Shown: positions 1-12,997, counted from the first letter of the stretch. The stretch is 64,000 bases of DNA from Impatiens glandulifera (GCF_907164915.1 NC_061863.1:38847382-38911381), one strand, 5' to 3'. The notes: generated from the letters alone by a model not told the origin. Translations and numbers: made by a program.

Positions 1-841
1 AAGGGTATGAGTTGAAAAGGGAGTGGGAAGACTTGGTCATTTTTTTAATTAAAAATTAAAATGATCAAGTATTACATCATTTTATTTAAAATCTTAAATC
101 CTAATGGATACCACTTGACATTAGTGACATGTCAAGTGGAGATTGGTCCATTTTTAAACATTTGTACATGTTCAAAATGGAAATTCATTTCAACCGTCAA
201 ATGTGTTAAATGGGCCTTAGACCTAGGTTTCCCTTGTGAATTCCCTATAAATACACACTTGTGCACTTGCACAATTATGTCACCTTTTTTATTCCTAATT
301 TCCCTTAGGCTATCAAAACCGAATCTCTAAAGTAAGCACCGATTCTTGTAAAATCGGTCACAAGTCTTGCTTAAGATCTAAAGATTCACTTCATCGAAAT
401 TAAGAACATTTGTAAGTTCTTGATCTTCACCCTTATTTTTGTCTTTTGCAATCAATATAACACGTTTCTTTGCTTTTTCATTTCATAATGTTGGTATGTT
501 TTAATTCATTTGTGTTTGGGTTTTAATTTTTGCATCATAACAATGTAAATATGTAAGTAACATAACCATGTAAATAAATAAAGTAAAACAAAAAAATAAA
601 CAAAAAAATTAAACAAGGATCTTTGATAAAAAAAAACTGTTTTAATCAAAATCGGCTCATGAATTAGCCATTTGAAAGGCCTTAGGTCAAAAATAATAGT
701 TCTTGATTTAAATCTGGATTTTCTTGAGCCAAAAGCGATTAATAAGCCGTTTGAACGATATGTCTTAAGAAGATTATGATTTAATGTTAGATGTATAACC
801 TTTTGATTGAAAACCTTTTCAAAACCTAACATATATATATA
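1..841. other. Left flank without a recognisable gene
   Basis: This is AT-rich sequence before the first retrotransposon. The short ORFs in it have no recognisable domain. There is a good TATA-like string (TATAAATA, 246-253), followed by a pyrimidine-rich stretch and several AATCGG-type words. That could be the promoter and R region of an old LTR whose ends I cannot find. It ends in a short AT run at 831-843, which abuts E1. Confidence 0.4.
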
Positions 842-2140
842 TATTAGGATCTAGATCGCGGCTGGGGAACCGGGGTTTGGCCGGTTAGTACTCTTCACTC
901 AACGGTTTGGTGTTTAATCCGGTTAGAGATTAACACCGAGTTTCAATACTACACAGGCTGTCACAAACCCTTGAACCGAGTTCAAGTGCGGAAGTGGTTT
1001 ATTTCAGACTGAAGCAACACGCACACGGGATGAATGAAGTCGGATTTGGATAGAGTCGGTTTGGAGTTTAGTGGGTCGGTTTGAGATTCAGTAAATCGGT
1101 TTAGGTAATGTTTAATCGGTTAGGGCGGTATGAGTCAGTTAGTATAAATCGGTTAGAATGTAAACCCGACAGAAAGTAAATAACAAGACAGGTTTTTATG
1201 GATGTTCGGAGATAAAACTCCTACGCCACCCCTTCTTCTCGAAACCGCGAGAAGGATATTCACTAAGGAATACACAAACACAATCCGATCGAGACTTATT
1301 TGCTGCTCGATAAACACTCGTACAATTTTTACCGAAATTATAATCTTACTTCAAATGCACACTTAAAACCTTGAATCTTGTAGAGAGATAAGCTTGTAAT
1401 TAATAATTCTTAGAGCTTGTAGCTGGTAGAACTGGTTCTGCATTTACTCCTCTTCAGCTTCTTTTATAGGTGAAATGTGTCAACGGTCACATTTCTTCTC
1501 CTTGAATCTGATTGGTTGAGCAGAGGTTCAGTGATTCAGACCTGGCGGTTTAAGCTTCCAATGCGTAGGTCAAACCGGCTAGGTTTGTCTTTTACTTAAT
1601 GTAGCAACTGTCGGTTGGACAGTTGTCTGCACTTGGAAGGTTGCGCCTCCGACTTATCCCAGAATGGAAAGATCTCTTCAGGCGGTCTTCTACAGCCTGC
1701 AGAATATCCTCAGACTTGTATGGATATGGCAATGTTATAGTCTGTTCCTTTGGTATCATCTTCCGCAGATACTCAAAGTGTCTATTTGCACCGATTTGTA
1801 GATTGTACTTAGTTTGATGTTCTTGGCTTCTTTCTCTAACTAGCTTCTTCATCGGTTTTCTGGATTGATGCATTTCGGTTTAGTATGTCTACCGATTGTT
1901 TGGGTTAACCGGATGACTTCAGGTTTTTCATAGCTTCAAGTTAACCGGATGACTTCCGGTTTTGGTTACATCTTTTGCCTTGTCTTCTAACCGGTCTTGT
2001 TTTCCTAACTGGTTGGATTCTTGGCCGGTTGGATTGCTTGACCGGTTCTGGTTCTTTAACCGTTTGGATTCTTTAACCGTTCCTGCACAGGAAGTTTGTT
2101 TTTGTTAAGTTCTATTTAGCCGGTCTAATTTTATCTAACA
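842..2140 (-). repeat. E1 3' LTR
   Basis: It is 1299 bp and matches 13012-14294 along its whole length. On the minus strand it begins TGTTAGATAAA and should end in CA. The terminal TG on the plus-strand left side has become TA at 842-843. It has a 16 bp duplication near 2055-2085 that the other LTR lacks. A TATA box reads CTTTTATA on the plus strand at 1461-1468. A set of CGGTT words spaced about 20 bp apart lies at 1057-1154. Confidence 0.92.
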
Positions 2141-2141
2141 A

Positions 2142-2345
2142 TTTCTCCCTTTTTAATTATTTTATTTAAAATATTCAAATCTAGTTTTAAATTAAATTGT
2201 AGGCCGGTTGTTTTAAAAGTTTATTTGACCGGATTTTTGGAAAATGACTTAGAAGAATTTTTCGAAAAATTTTGGAAAAATTTGAGAAAAATTTTGAAGA
2301 AAAAAAGGAAAAAATAATTTTATCTTATCAATTTCTCCATTTTTG
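2142..2345 (-). other. Duplicated polypurine tract of E1
   Basis: Directly beside the 3' LTR the minus strand reads AAAAAGGGAGAAAT (about 2142-2154). A second copy, AAAATGGAGAAATTGATAAGA, lies at about 2326-2345. Both copies are followed on the plus strand by the same 22-base run (ttgattattttatttaaaat or nearly so). The duplication even copies the first bases of the LTR in degenerate form. Multiple polypurine tracts are a reported Sirevirus feature. Confidence 0.65.
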
Positions 2346-2511
2346 ATTATTTTATTTAAAATATTCAAAACCATGTAAGAATTAAATTGTAGGCCGGTTT
2401 CCAAAAATACTTAATATATATAAAAGTTTACTGAAATGAACATAAGCAATATAAGTAAAAACTTCTATCCCCTCTTCCTAGGCATAAGTTTTTCCCTTAG
2501 ATATTCAACTA

Positions 2512-5118
2512 TTATTCCCTTTCCCGGATTGCAGGGATCGACGCCAACTCTGGAGGAGGATCCCTGACCGCCCGAGGTCCCGGTGAATGGTGAGACCGGT
2601 GAAGGAACCGATCTGAGTGGAATCGCTTCGAGACCCTGGTTCTTTTGAGCGGCGGTACAGTTTCTTCCTCGAGTTCTTCATCTTCTTGTGAAACCGGGTT
2701 GATTGAAAGAGCAGTAGCCGGTTCAGCAACGTTGTCCAATAGCCTTGTAACCGCTGCCCTCTTGGAAGATGCCGTTCTCTTTCTGGTGATCGGTCCAGTT
2801 GATGGAGCAGCCGTCTTCGATTTCTTATGTGCATTGGTTATCTCTTCGAATGCTAGATGTTGGTCGAGTAGCCGAGCTGCCTCTTCATTTTTCTGAACTG
2901 CTTGGGCCGGTGCAGCATCTTCTACTCTTTGGACATGTTGGGCCAGGTTTGCATCCGCTTTCTCCATTTCCTTTTGAAGCCGTACTCGCTCGTCCTTGGC
3001 ATCTTGAATCTTCTGAGCCGCGATTTCATTCGCCTTTTCAAGCGCTTCGTCGGCTGCCAGCTTTGCCACTACCATCTCCGCCAGCTGTTCGGAGACCGCC
3101 TTTAGCTCGGCTTCGGTTTTGGCATGCTTCTCTTCAAGCGTTGTCATTCTTTCAAGTATGGACCCGGCCTGGACAACGGATTGAGACAGACCCCCCTCAA
3201 CAGTTGTCAGCCTTTGATCTGTTGTTATTAGGTGTAGATCTATTAAACCGACCTGCTGGTTGGTTTGAGCAAGACCGGTTTCCAACTTTGCAGTTCTTTC
3301 AGTCGTGGCGCCGAACAAAAGATCGGTAAAACCGTAGTGTTCCTCAACGGCCGTAAGTCGTTTAACCGCGGAGTCCAGCTTTTCATCGGTAGACTCAATT
3401 AATCGGATAGATTTTGTCGCGGTTTCCTTTATTTTCATTTGCCACGGCATGATGGCGTCATTGACAAATTCCTCGATTATGTCCTTGACCTTATCTTCTA
3501 TTATAGCAGGCACCGATCCTGTGTTGGTTTGCGGAGATTCATGTTGATTGGTGAGCGGTGTGCCCGTTTCGATTTCAGTGTTGTTGATCGTGGGTTCCGG
3601 TGGAGGGGAGATATCCTCGACCTCGTTCGGATTCGGACCGCCCTCATCCTCATGATGAGATCTGGAGAAGAGTGACGCTTCTTGGTGAGCGGGTTCCGAT
3701 TCTAACCGTGCCAACTCATCGGTTAGTTCCCGTTCCTTAGCCGTTAGCATTTCCAGCACTAAGGCCTCGAACTGGGAATCCTCCGTCCCAGGGACATATT
3801 TTTCACGAAGATGATGAATGTGATCGGTGAGTTCTATCAACCGGGCATGCGGTTCGACCATCTTTCCTCTTCGAAGAACGGTTACCACGCTCTTAGCTTT
3901 AATAAGATTGAACACCGACGTTTCCATTTCAATCATCTTTTCATACCTTCGGTCAGCGGGATGCTCCAGTAACATGTTGTCATAGAGGATTTCCTGCCGA
4001 TTCAGAGCCCATTGAAAATAGACATCGCTCGCAGCGTGAACCTAATCGTAAAGTTGGTCCATTATTTGAGTGACGAGGTCCTCTCCCAGTTGCCGAACAT
4101 TTTCGTTCGCGGTTTCATGTCCTTCCAGTTGCTTGCCCGAACCGGTTTCAACATTATCATTTCTGGCCGATTGTTCTTCGACCACCTTCTCCTTCCCTTT
4201 GTCAGATCGATCCTCCTCGGTGTTGTGGGAGAGAGTCCGGCTAGAGCTTGATGCCGAGTTCTCCGGATTGTGGGTGTCGGTCTGAATATTAGCCGACCCG
4301 GACTGTCGCGGAACCGCTTTGCTTCCGGAATGTTCACTTGCTGGAGCCTTCTTCTTTCTAGGCTGCGGTTTCCTTCGGGGGCTTGATTGTTTACTGCCGG
4401 AGACCTTTGTCTTGCCCGGTTTGTCCTCCGGTTTCAGAAAGTGACGGGATTTTATGATTTTGTTGGGAGGAGTGAAAACGCCCGGGCCGGTTTCGGCATT
4501 GAAGTGGCGCATTATCTTTCCAAGTGGAACGACGTATCCCCATGACCGCCTGGAGGATGGATCTACCATCTCACATAAGTTAGAGAAAATTACCTTTTCC
4601 CAGTTGATTTTAATACCGTTGACTAAACCGTCTATCATCTCGATTTTGGAGCGTGTAAGACTATCGTAGTTGCCTCCTCTTCCTTGAACCGACTTTGTGA
4701 GAATCTCGCAAAGTGGCCTATATTCCGGTTTGAGAGAGGTTTTCTTACCGGACACTGCTATCGGTTCTGTGGTATCCGAGACATCGCGGCAAACCGCATG
4801 GAATGTATCCTCGTATGAAAGAACCGAGAAGTCGCTCCCCTCTGTCGGTAAGCGGAGAACCTCGACAACCGAATCTTTTGTGAGTTTAAACGGTTTTCCG
4901 CCGATTGTTGCGGTTATAGCTCCTTCACTGTGTACGGCGGTTTGGAAAAATTCCATGACCGCGTCTTGATATAGAATGAACGGTCCGCTTAGAAAGTGTT
5001 CAAGACCGGAAGTAGAAATAAGATCTAACACCCGTTTAGCTTCCGTCGATCCATTTTCTCTAATTTCTTCGAAGTCGACTTGGAAGATGTGGGTAAAAAG
5101 TACAGAATCACGACCCAT
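2512..5118 (-). pseudogene. E1 extra ORF 3 (env-position protein with basic linker and coiled-coil tail)
   Basis: 868 codons from MGRDSVLFTHIFQVDF to AIRERE, with a single in-frame stop at 4042-4044. Residues 1 to about 225 are the shared domain (GLEHFLSGPF, EFFQTAV, LRLPTEGSDF, LKPEYRPLCEI, INWEKVIFSNL). Next comes a basic, serine-rich linker (RRKPQPRKKKAPA). A second conserved block follows the stop (YFQWALNRQEI; SVVTVLRRGKMVEPHARL). A long alanine/glutamate-rich coiled coil runs over about residues 560-740 (KANEIAAQKIQDAKDERVRL). The end has basic clusters (TRKRTASSKR, PLKRTRVSKR) that look like nuclear localisation signals. No signal peptide or membrane helix is visible. A coiled coil has been reported for the Sirevirus env-like protein, which fits position and tail. 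Function is unknown. Confidence 0.78.
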
Positions 5119-5208
5119 TTTGATTTGGAGAGACCGAGAGATCGAGAGTTTGAGAGCTAGAGAGAGAAAGCAGTTTCACGGAAGAAAGAGATAAAATGAC
5201 TTAGGACG

Positions 5209-5218
5209 ATATTTATAG
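5209..5218 (-). promoter_or_regulatory. TATA box before extra ORF 3 of E1
   Basis: The minus strand reads CTATAAATAT, about 91 bases before the ATG at 5118. It is followed by a strongly pyrimidine-rich leader (repeated CTCTCT, CTCTCGATCTCTCGG). This is the best TATA box of the three and matches TCTATAAATA at 39411-39420 in E2. Confidence 0.6.
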
Positions 5219-5565
5219 TCACGGATTAGAATGCAAACCGCCGCGAACCGTCACATCAAGACTGGGCGGGAAATTTCCCTCCAAAATGGCTTTGGGCGGC
5301 AGATTTGGGCGGGAAAGCATTGAGCGGGAAGCATTTAATGCGGTTATTTTTTATAACCGATTATTAGTGAAGCAGTTATTTAACCGGTGATTTAGGGGAG
5401 TGGTTAACGATTCTAACCGGTTGATCATTTAAACCGATATTTTAACTTTGTGATTTTGAACCGATTTTCGAACTTAGTGATTCAAATGTTCATTTGATTG
5501 AAGAAGAAAGACATAATTGATACCGATACAAAGATCGGTTTGAAGTACACAAAAGAAAGAGAAAA

Positions 5566-6267
5566 TTACATAACGATCATTTTAGAAAATTTGTCATCCA
5601 CCACCTCCTCGTTGAGGACATTCGAGAGGTTCACCGGTGTACCCGGTCCAAAATTTGGATTGTAGGTCCGAAGGATCCGGCTCAGGTGGAGAGTATAGCG
5701 GAAACCTCTCTTTATTTCAACCATGGTCTTCAAGTTTTTATAGATGACCGACGCCTAGTTGATGGGGGTATGGCTGACGATGTAGGTCATCATATCAAAA
5801 GTCTTCTTGGAATAGTTTTGGTTTGGGGATTGTCATATGATCGACCGGTTGACGATCTCATGCATGAGTTGGATGTGAGGGGCGATTCTGGCTTTCAGGC
5901 CGTAATTCTCATCCGGCACTTCGGTTCCGGAGAACATTTCAGCATAGTCAACTGCTGCACTGCCCACCCGGGATGGGAAGTCGGAGAACCCTTCAGTGGG
6001 CAGATTGAACATCCCAGCAAATCCGCTCTCGGGAAGAATGATAATATGGTTTTTCACGACGGAAGTAATGACATCGCCGAGCATGGCTGCATTATCGAAA
6101 AACTCCAACACCTCTGGGTAATATAGAGGTCCGGATTCTTCGAGGAAATCGCGAAGACCGGTATCGTTAAGGGATTCAAAGAGTATTTCCCTTACCTCAA
6201 CATCCTCCATGTTGAGGACGGAATTGAAGTCAATGCATAAGTAATTCCTTAGAGTGCGATTAGACAT
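5566..6267 (-). pseudogene. E1 extra ORF 2 (env-position protein, second domain copy)
   Basis: 233 codons, starting MSNRTLRNYLCIDF and ending KMIVM. It is a paralogue of ORF 1 and of the front of ORF 3, with the same motif order: GLRDFLEES, EFFDNAAM, FNLPTEGFSDF, a LMHEIVNRSI motif in place of LRAEYQLLNDI, MMTYIV, then NPNFGPGTPVN. Function is unknown. It is broken by TGA at 5833-5835 and by TAG at 5755-5757, where E2 has a tryptophan codon. The rest of the frame is open, so the decay is recent relative to the protein's conservation. The match with 38424-39131 runs over the whole length. Confidence 0.75.
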
Positions 6268-6348
6268 TTTTCAAATATTGCTAAGAGAGAGAGAGTTTGA
6301 AAAATTATAAGTTGTTTGGAGGTGTTTCGGAATGAGAAGGAGAGGTCT

Positions 6349-6357
6349 CTTAAATAG
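6349..6357 (-). promoter_or_regulatory. TATA-like box before extra ORF 2 of E1
   Basis: The minus-strand word CTATTTAAG lies about 82 bases before the ATG at 6267. It is followed by a pyrimidine-rich leader with a CTCTCTCTCTCT run. E2 has CTATTTAAAG at the matching place (38326-38335). Confidence 0.5.
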
Positions 6358-6682
6358 ATTTAAATTTGGAGGGAAAGTTTGAACATTTAATGTTGATATT
6401 CCGTTTTGTCTCATTAATGCTGAGAATATTTGTATTTTCAAAACGCCTTGAGAAGGAGTTACTTTTGACCGGTTGCGGAGCTCGAGGCGGAGAATCTAGT
6501 TGGGAAGTAACTAGGTTTGTGTAATTTCCCATGTAGTTGGAATTCAAAAGTACTTTTCATTAATGGAAGAGGAATTACAACAAACCGAAAGAAATATAGA
6601 TCAACCGAAAGGGATCATAATTGAGTAGGATAACAATACAACCGGTACGTACAACAAAATGTCCGGTTGTAAGAAGGAGTGA

Positions 6683-7426
6683 CTAATTTCCGGAGGAGGT
6701 GAGGTGTCGGTTTTTCTTCTTCCAGGCTTTCTCAAATCGCTCATAAAAGGAGTCAGCGACTTCCCTGGTCATGACTTGGGACTAGTTCAGCCCCTCGCCC
6801 GGACATAGCAGAACCCCGAGTTCCATGAGTAGAGAGCTGATTTGAGGAATGAAGCCGGTATGATGAGTGGTAATCATTCAGATCAGGATGTCGAACAACA
6901 CCCTAGACCAATTGACCGGAGTATCAGTTGTGATAGCGGTCATCATGTTGAAGACGGTGGCGCAGTAGGTGTTCGTGACATCCTTTCCCAAGATAGCCCG
7001 ACCGATGATGTCATTGAGAAGCTGGTATTCAGCCCTCAATGATGACCGAGATCCGTGGTCATTGACCGAACGGTTCGAGCGAGAGAAATTTAAAGAGATT
7101 TCGGCTTTTAGTTCGGCCGGAGCATTCAGATCGGTAAGACTTTGCTTCGGAAGATCGAAACACCGAGAAAAATCACGCTCGGAAAAATCAAACACAGTTC
7201 CTCCAACCCTAGATTGAATGAGGGTATCAAAATACGAAGTACCACGGAAGACCCTGGCGTTATGGAAAAATTCGAGTACGGTCTCAGGGAAGATGACATG
7301 TTTGTCATCTAGGAAGGGTTTCAGACCGATACTCTCTAGAGATTTGATCATCTTGAATATCTCATAATGTTCTGTCCCTTGAGTGGAATCAAAATCAACT
7401 TGGAGAATATTTTGGAATTGAGACAT
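6683..7426 (-). pseudogene. E1 extra ORF 1 (env-position protein, shared N-domain only)
   Basis: 247 codons from MSQFQNILQVDF. I know of no assigned function. The protein is one copy of a domain found three times in this element: a start like FQNILQVDFDS, then a GLKPFLDD motif, an EFFHNAR motif, an FDLPKQSLTDL motif, a LRAEYQLLNDI motif and a PVNWSRVLFD motif. The tail is short and basic (FEKAWKKKN). No signal peptide or membrane segment is visible, so it is not an ordinary envelope glycoprotein. Two nonsense codons interrupt it: TGA at 6878-6880 (TGG in E2) and TAG at 6782-6784. It aligns end to end with 37220-37969. It has its own TATA-like box upstream. Confidence 0.75.
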
Positions 7427-7953
7427 TTTTGTCTTAGTGAGATGATAAGTTGATATTTGTGGATATTTGGTTGATGTCCATCTAACTTATATATTAGTTG
7501 AGGGGTGATAGTATTATCCAGTGGGTAGAAGGTAATTTAGTTCATTAACCATAGAGTAAATCATTTTGCATGAATTAGGTATGTCTACAGCCTAAGGTGT
7601 GAGTCATAGGCCTGGACGGTGAGAGATATCATATCTTCACGTCTTTTAAGGTATGACTGTTTTGCTTTGAAAATGTGTCTTTTCAGAACAGATACATCTA
7701 AACACAGACAGTTGTTCCAATTTTGTTAGGAAGCCAAATAATCCAGAATATATTATATTCAAACCGGTCGGTTTTCAGTCATTGGTCCCGATGCGGTTAA
7801 TTAGTGTAAGCACTAAGTAACCGGTCAGTTTACTATAGCTGATAAACAAAGCGGTTCTTCAATAAATACAATGGTAAATTCAGTTTTCGATATTTTAGGA
7901 AGAACTGCCGGTTTTGTCTGTCCGAACCGATTTTCCCTTTAGAATTTAAAAGT
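7427..7953 (-). other. Spacer between E1 RNase H and the first extra ORF
   Basis: It is non-coding and alignable with 36639-37219 of E2. It ends (reading minus) in a TATA-like word and the leader of the first extra ORF. No ORF or known domain is visible. Confidence 0.6.
7486..7493 (-). promoter_or_regulatory. TATA-like box before extra ORF 1 of E1
   Basis: The minus-strand reading is TATATAAG inside CTAATATATAAGTTAG, 60 bases before the ATG at 7426. The same 16-base string stands before ORF 1 of E2 (37128-37140). Conservation between the two diverged elements is the main support. Confidence 0.5.
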
Positions 7954-10900
7954 TTACGAAATGAGTTGATTAATATCGGTTAAGCCGAGTATGTTTCTGA
8001 AGTAAGAAAACTTAGCTTCCTGCATAGGCTTTGTGAAGATATCGACTACTTGTTCTTCTGTTGATACGTATTCCAGCCGGATATGCTTCAGCATGACATG
8101 TTCCCGGATGAAGTGATGCCTTATGTCGATGTACTTAGTTCTAGAGTGTAAAACCGAATTGTATATGATTGCTATGGACTTGTGTTGTCACAGAAAATAG
8201 GGGATTCTTCGGCGGTGATACCGAAATCCTTTAGTTGTTGTTGAATCCATAGGAGTTGTGAACAACAACTTCCGGCTGCCAGATATTCTGCCTCTGCGGT
8301 TGATGTGGAAACCGACGTTTGCTTCTTGCTGTGCCATGACACAAGTCAGTCACCTAAGAATTGGCATGTTCCGCTGGTACTTTTCTGTCAACCTTACAAC
8401 CTGCATAGTCTGCATCGGAGTAACTTGTGAGGTTAAAGGATGAGTCCTTTGGATACCACAGACCAACTTCAGGGGTTCCCTTTAGATATTTCAGGATTCG
8501 CTTAGAGGCTGTATAGTGAGACTGTTTGGGATTATCCTGAAATCGTCCACACACCCCGACCGCAAATAGTATATCCGGTCTACTTGCTGTCAGGTATAGG
8601 AGTGAACCGATGATTCCGCGATAGGCCGTTAGGTCTACTGCCTGACCTTCATCATCCTTGTCCAGCTTAATTGATGAGCTCATTGGCGTAGCCGCGGAGG
8701 AGCATGTGTCCATCCCAAATTTCTTCAGAAGTTCCTTTGTGTATTTGGGCTGGCTTATGAAGGTTCCTCCTTCAAGTTGTTTAACCTGAAGACCTAGGAA
8801 GAAGCTTAATTCTCCCATCATACTCATTTAAAATTTGTTAGTCATCAAGGTTGAGAATTTATCACACAGCTTAGGATCGGTTGATCCAAAAATGATATCA
8901 TCCACATATATTTGAACAAGTAGAATATGTCCCTTTTTGTCAAATTTAAATAGGGTTTTATCCACTGAACCTATGGTGAAATCATGATTTAACAGAAATG
9001 CGGTTAGTGTATCATACCAAGCTCTAGGAGCTTGTTTTAAACCGTATAGTGCTTTATTTAGGCGGTATACATGATTAGGTAGGTCAACATTTTTAAAACT
9101 GGGTGGTTGCTCAACATATACTTCCTCACGTAGGTCACCATTTAAAAATGCACTTTTAACATCCATTTGGAAAACTTTGAAGTTTTTGAATGCAGCAAAG
9201 ACTAGAAAAATCATAATGGCTTCAATTCTAGCTACAGGAGAAAATGATTCTTCAAAATCAATGCCTTCTTCCTGTTTGTATCCTTGTGCCACTAATCTAG
9301 CTTTGTTCCTCGTAACCAAACCGTCTTCATTGAGTTTATTTCTGAATACCCATCTTGTTCCTATGACCGGTTGATCTTTCGGTCTAAGGACTAGGTACCA
9401 GACTTTGTTACTCTCAAACTGGTTTAACTCTTCTTGCATTCCCAAGATCCAATCCGGATCCGACAATGCTTCATCCACCCTTTTCGGCTCAATCTGGGAT
9501 ATGAAAGCGAAATTGAAGTATTCCTCCAGGATTTGTTGCCTAGTTTGGACAGGTTTTGAAGGGTCACCTATAATAAGCTCATGAGGATGATTTGTGTTCC
9601 TTTTGAGATTAGGTTCAAGAGTGTCAACCAAATCACCGTTTGTTTGATCAATGCTAGACATATCGATAGACTGAGCAATAATGTCAGACTGACCGATTTT
9701 CTCAGTTTGGACCGAGGTGTCAGCTTTCTGCTGTGTGGCAGCTTGATCCGGCTGGGTTTCATCATCACCCATTTGGTCATGGACAAACCGTTTGAAGACC
9801 AGAACCTCATCTTCACTATCAGAATGGATATTATTGTTTTCCAATCTGTTGTGTAGATCAAAGGATGATGTAGTGTTACTTTCAACCAATTCATCGAATA
9901 CAACATGAAGAGATTCCCTCCACGGTTAAAGTTCTAGTATTATATACTCCATATGCTTTACTAACTGCTGAGTAACTTAGCATGATCCCAATATCGGATT
10001 TTGCATCAAAGGCAGATAAGTAATTTTTGCCATTTATGTGAATATAACATTTACAACCGAAAATTTTAAAATACCGAATGTTAGGAATCCTATCAAAATA
10101 CACTTCATACGGTGTTTTGTTGTGAAACTTGTTAATCAAAGACCGGTTTTGTGTATAACATGCAGTATTGATAGCCTCAGCCCAAAATGTTTGAGCAACA
10201 CCCGAATCGGCTATCATAGACCTTGCGGCTTCCTTGAGAGTTCGGTTTCTTCTCTCGGCCAGGCCGTTCTGTTGAGGAGTTCTAGCACTAGACAACTTGT
10301 GTCTAATACCGGATTCATCAAGAAATGCATTTAAAGTACTGTTTGTAAATTCGGTTCCTCTATCACTCCTAATGCTGTTTATGCGTGTTGATTTTTCATT
10401 TTGTAAACGCTTAAGCAATGTAATTAAATTTGATGCGGTTTCACGTTTGGATGCTAAAAATATGACCCATGTATACCTAGAATAATCATCAACAACTATC
10501 ATAGTGTAGAGCATACCACCTAGGCTGGTGACCCTAATCGGTCCAAATAAGTCCATGTGAAGAAGATCTAAGCATCGGTTAGACTGAATGTGTCCTTTAC
10601 TCTTGAAGGTTGACTTAGTTTGCTTACCCATTTGACATGCTGAACAAACCTTATCCTTATTGAATACTATATCAGGAATTCCTTCAACTAGCTTTTTACC
10701 GCGGATGTAGTTTAAAATTTTGAGGTTTAAATGGTTTAGCCTTTTATGCCATAGCCAAGTTTGATCGGTTTTAGCTACCATGCAAACAGGATGTTCTACT
10801 TCATTTTTCCAATCTACCTTGTATATATTTCCTAACCTATTTCTGGTTAGTAGTATGTTACCCTGAGAGTTTTTAACTAAGCATGCATGCTTAAGAAATT

Positions 10901-11162
10901 CTACAATATATCCAGCATCACACATCTGACTAATACTTAGCAAGTTAAAGTGTAGATTTTCAACTAAAAGTACATTGTCAATTGTTAAATTACCATGGAC
11001 AATCTTACCCTTGCCCACAATTCTACCTCTTGAGTTGTCACCGAAAACGATCATTGCACCGGTTTCTATTTTGATGTCGGTTAGAAGATTGTTGTTTCCA
11101 GTCATGTGTCTGGAGCAACCGCTGTCCATGTACCACTCAGAGTTTCCTAGCCGTTTCTTCAT
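7954..11162 (-). pseudogene. pol: E1 pol: protease, integrase, reverse transcriptase, RNase H, broken
   Basis: This polyprotein processes itself, copies element RNA and integrates the cDNA. In order: aspartic protease (DSGCSRHMTG); GAG-pre-integrase zinc finger (WLWHKRLNH ... CSACQMGK); integrase with its catalytic triad (HMDLFGP, SDRGTEF, NGLAERRNRT); reverse transcriptase ([33 protein letters not shown]); RNase H (SYSDADYAGC, STAEAEYLAAG), ending NQLIS. I used the ATG shared with E2 as start; the frame is open a little further up. Breaks: a one-base insertion near 9905 at the integrase/RT junction, a nonsense TAA at 8828-8830 (GAA in E2) and a one-base deletion near 8385 in RNase H. Catalytic residues are otherwise intact. 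Expression from gag needs a frame change. Confidence 0.92.
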
Positions 11163-11316
11163 ATCCTGCAAAATATACATAATTACAACTATTTGGTACC
11201 CACATTTACTTGGGTCCACAATTGATTAGTCCCTTAGGTATCCAGACTTTAATAAGTCAGACAACTTTCCCGGTTATGGTTCTAACTAGTTTTCCTGTAC
11301 ACGGTTTGACATCTTT

Positions 11317-12972
11317 CTATTTTCCTAGGAGTGCCTTGTTTTGTGATGACCTTAGGTTTATCCTATTTGGTCGTGGATCGGTTTGTTTACCTTTTGGCCG
11401 GTTGGCTTTCCTTCTCTCAGGATGAAGCCATTTTTCGGAGTCATTTGGACTTACATATGTTATTTTGTCTTCCGGATTTGAGGCACTTTGTTCTTCATAG
11501 TCGGTGGAAGAGCTCTTGACAAATCTTATAAAGGGAAGATTGTCTTTTGTGAGCTGCATTTTGTCCGAATGGTTCCGGTTGGCGGATTTGTTGTTTTTGT
11601 ATCCAAGACCAAATTTGCATTTGGGATGTCTCTTATACTTAGACAACTGGTTCACCATTTCACTGGATCTTTTCCACGCGGCTATTCGATACCGAGTTCG
11701 GGCATCTTCCTTTTCGGTCAACTCTTGAACTGACTCCTTGAGCTGTTCGGTCTTAGAGGATAGTTCAGGTGCTGCCTCGGTTTCTAGGATTTTATCAGGT
11801 TGGATGGTTTTTGGTTCGGACAGGGTTGGTGCTATGGGGTCGGTTCTAAAGTTGAGTTGGGTTGATATTAAGGTTAATAGGTTCTTATACTCTGCTACCA
11901 TATCATTTAGTGCATTAAATAACTCATCTTTAATAAATTCTTCACAAGGAGAGTCAAATACCTGTTCCTCGTTTGCCATGAGACACGTGAGTTCATCATT
12001 GCTGTCACTGTGAGCCCATAAGCTTCATCCATCATCGGCTATCAATGCTTTCTGAACTTCCCTTTCTTCACCGGTTTGTGGATAGTTGTTTCGGTGGTTT
12101 TGATCATCCGGTTTCCGGTCATCCCGTCTTGGTTTTCTGCATTCCCACCTGAAATGTCCCAAACAATTGCAATTATAACATATAACATTATATTTATCAC
12201 CGTAATTATTGTTTGTCGGCTGGATTCTCTTCATGAATTTGCCAAACTTCTGTGCAAGCATTGTCATGGCGTCCTCAGTGAACTGTTCATCGGTTCTAAT
12301 CGGTGCAGGAACAACCGGTTCCATGGATGTGACTAAGGCTTTAGTAGAGGTTGAAGCTGAAACTTCATATTCGATCATAGATCTCATCTCAAACTCATAT
12401 GCCTTAAGATATTCGAATACATCGTGTAGCTTCATCTTGCTTAGGCAGTTTGATTCCCTCATTACCATCGTCTTTATATCCCATGCACTTGGAAGAGATC
12501 TTAAAGCTTTCATGATGGTCTCCTTGTTATCATACTTCTTTCCAAGAGTTGATAGCTCATTTATCACATCTGTAAACCGGTCACTGTACTCCCTCATTGT
12601 TTCTCCTAGTTTCATCTTGATGTTTTCAAACTTCTGGGTAGCCACCATTAGCTTGTTTTCCTTGGTTCTTTCATTTCCCTCATGAAGTTGAATCACCGTT
12701 TCCCATATTTCCTTTACGGTTTCGCAATCTCTGACCTTACAAAAGGTATTTCTGTCCAAACCGTTGATGATGTGGTTTCTGGCATGGTTGTCCAGATTAT
12801 TTCTTCTCCTATCCTCTTTTGTCCAATCCTCCCTATCTTTATCAATCATTATCGATCCTTCAGACAGGATGAACGACATCTCATCATCCATAGTGATTAA
12901 GTGCAGATGCATGCGTAGCTTCCAGTTGACGAAATCATTACCTTCTAGCATTAGAGGCTTATCGAGAGTCAT
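11317..12972 (-). pseudogene. gag: E1 gag, broken
   Basis: Gag is the capsid/nucleocapsid polyprotein that packages element RNA into cytoplasmic particles. The start MTLDKPLMLEG lies 40 bp after the LTR and matches E2. The first 200 residues form a copia UBN2-type gag (NRT-rich helices, WETVIQLHEGNERTKENK). A CCHC zinc knuckle follows at about residue 270 (CYNCNCLGHFRWEC). The frame is cut by TGA at 12025-12027, where E2 has GGA, and continues in frame from 11979 to a second stop at 11317. The normal gag end, judged from E2, would be the shared TAA near 11206. Roughly 590 codons in all. pol follows in another frame. Confidence 0.9.
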
Positions 12973-12997
12973 GCTTGCTTGAGTATTGAAACTAACT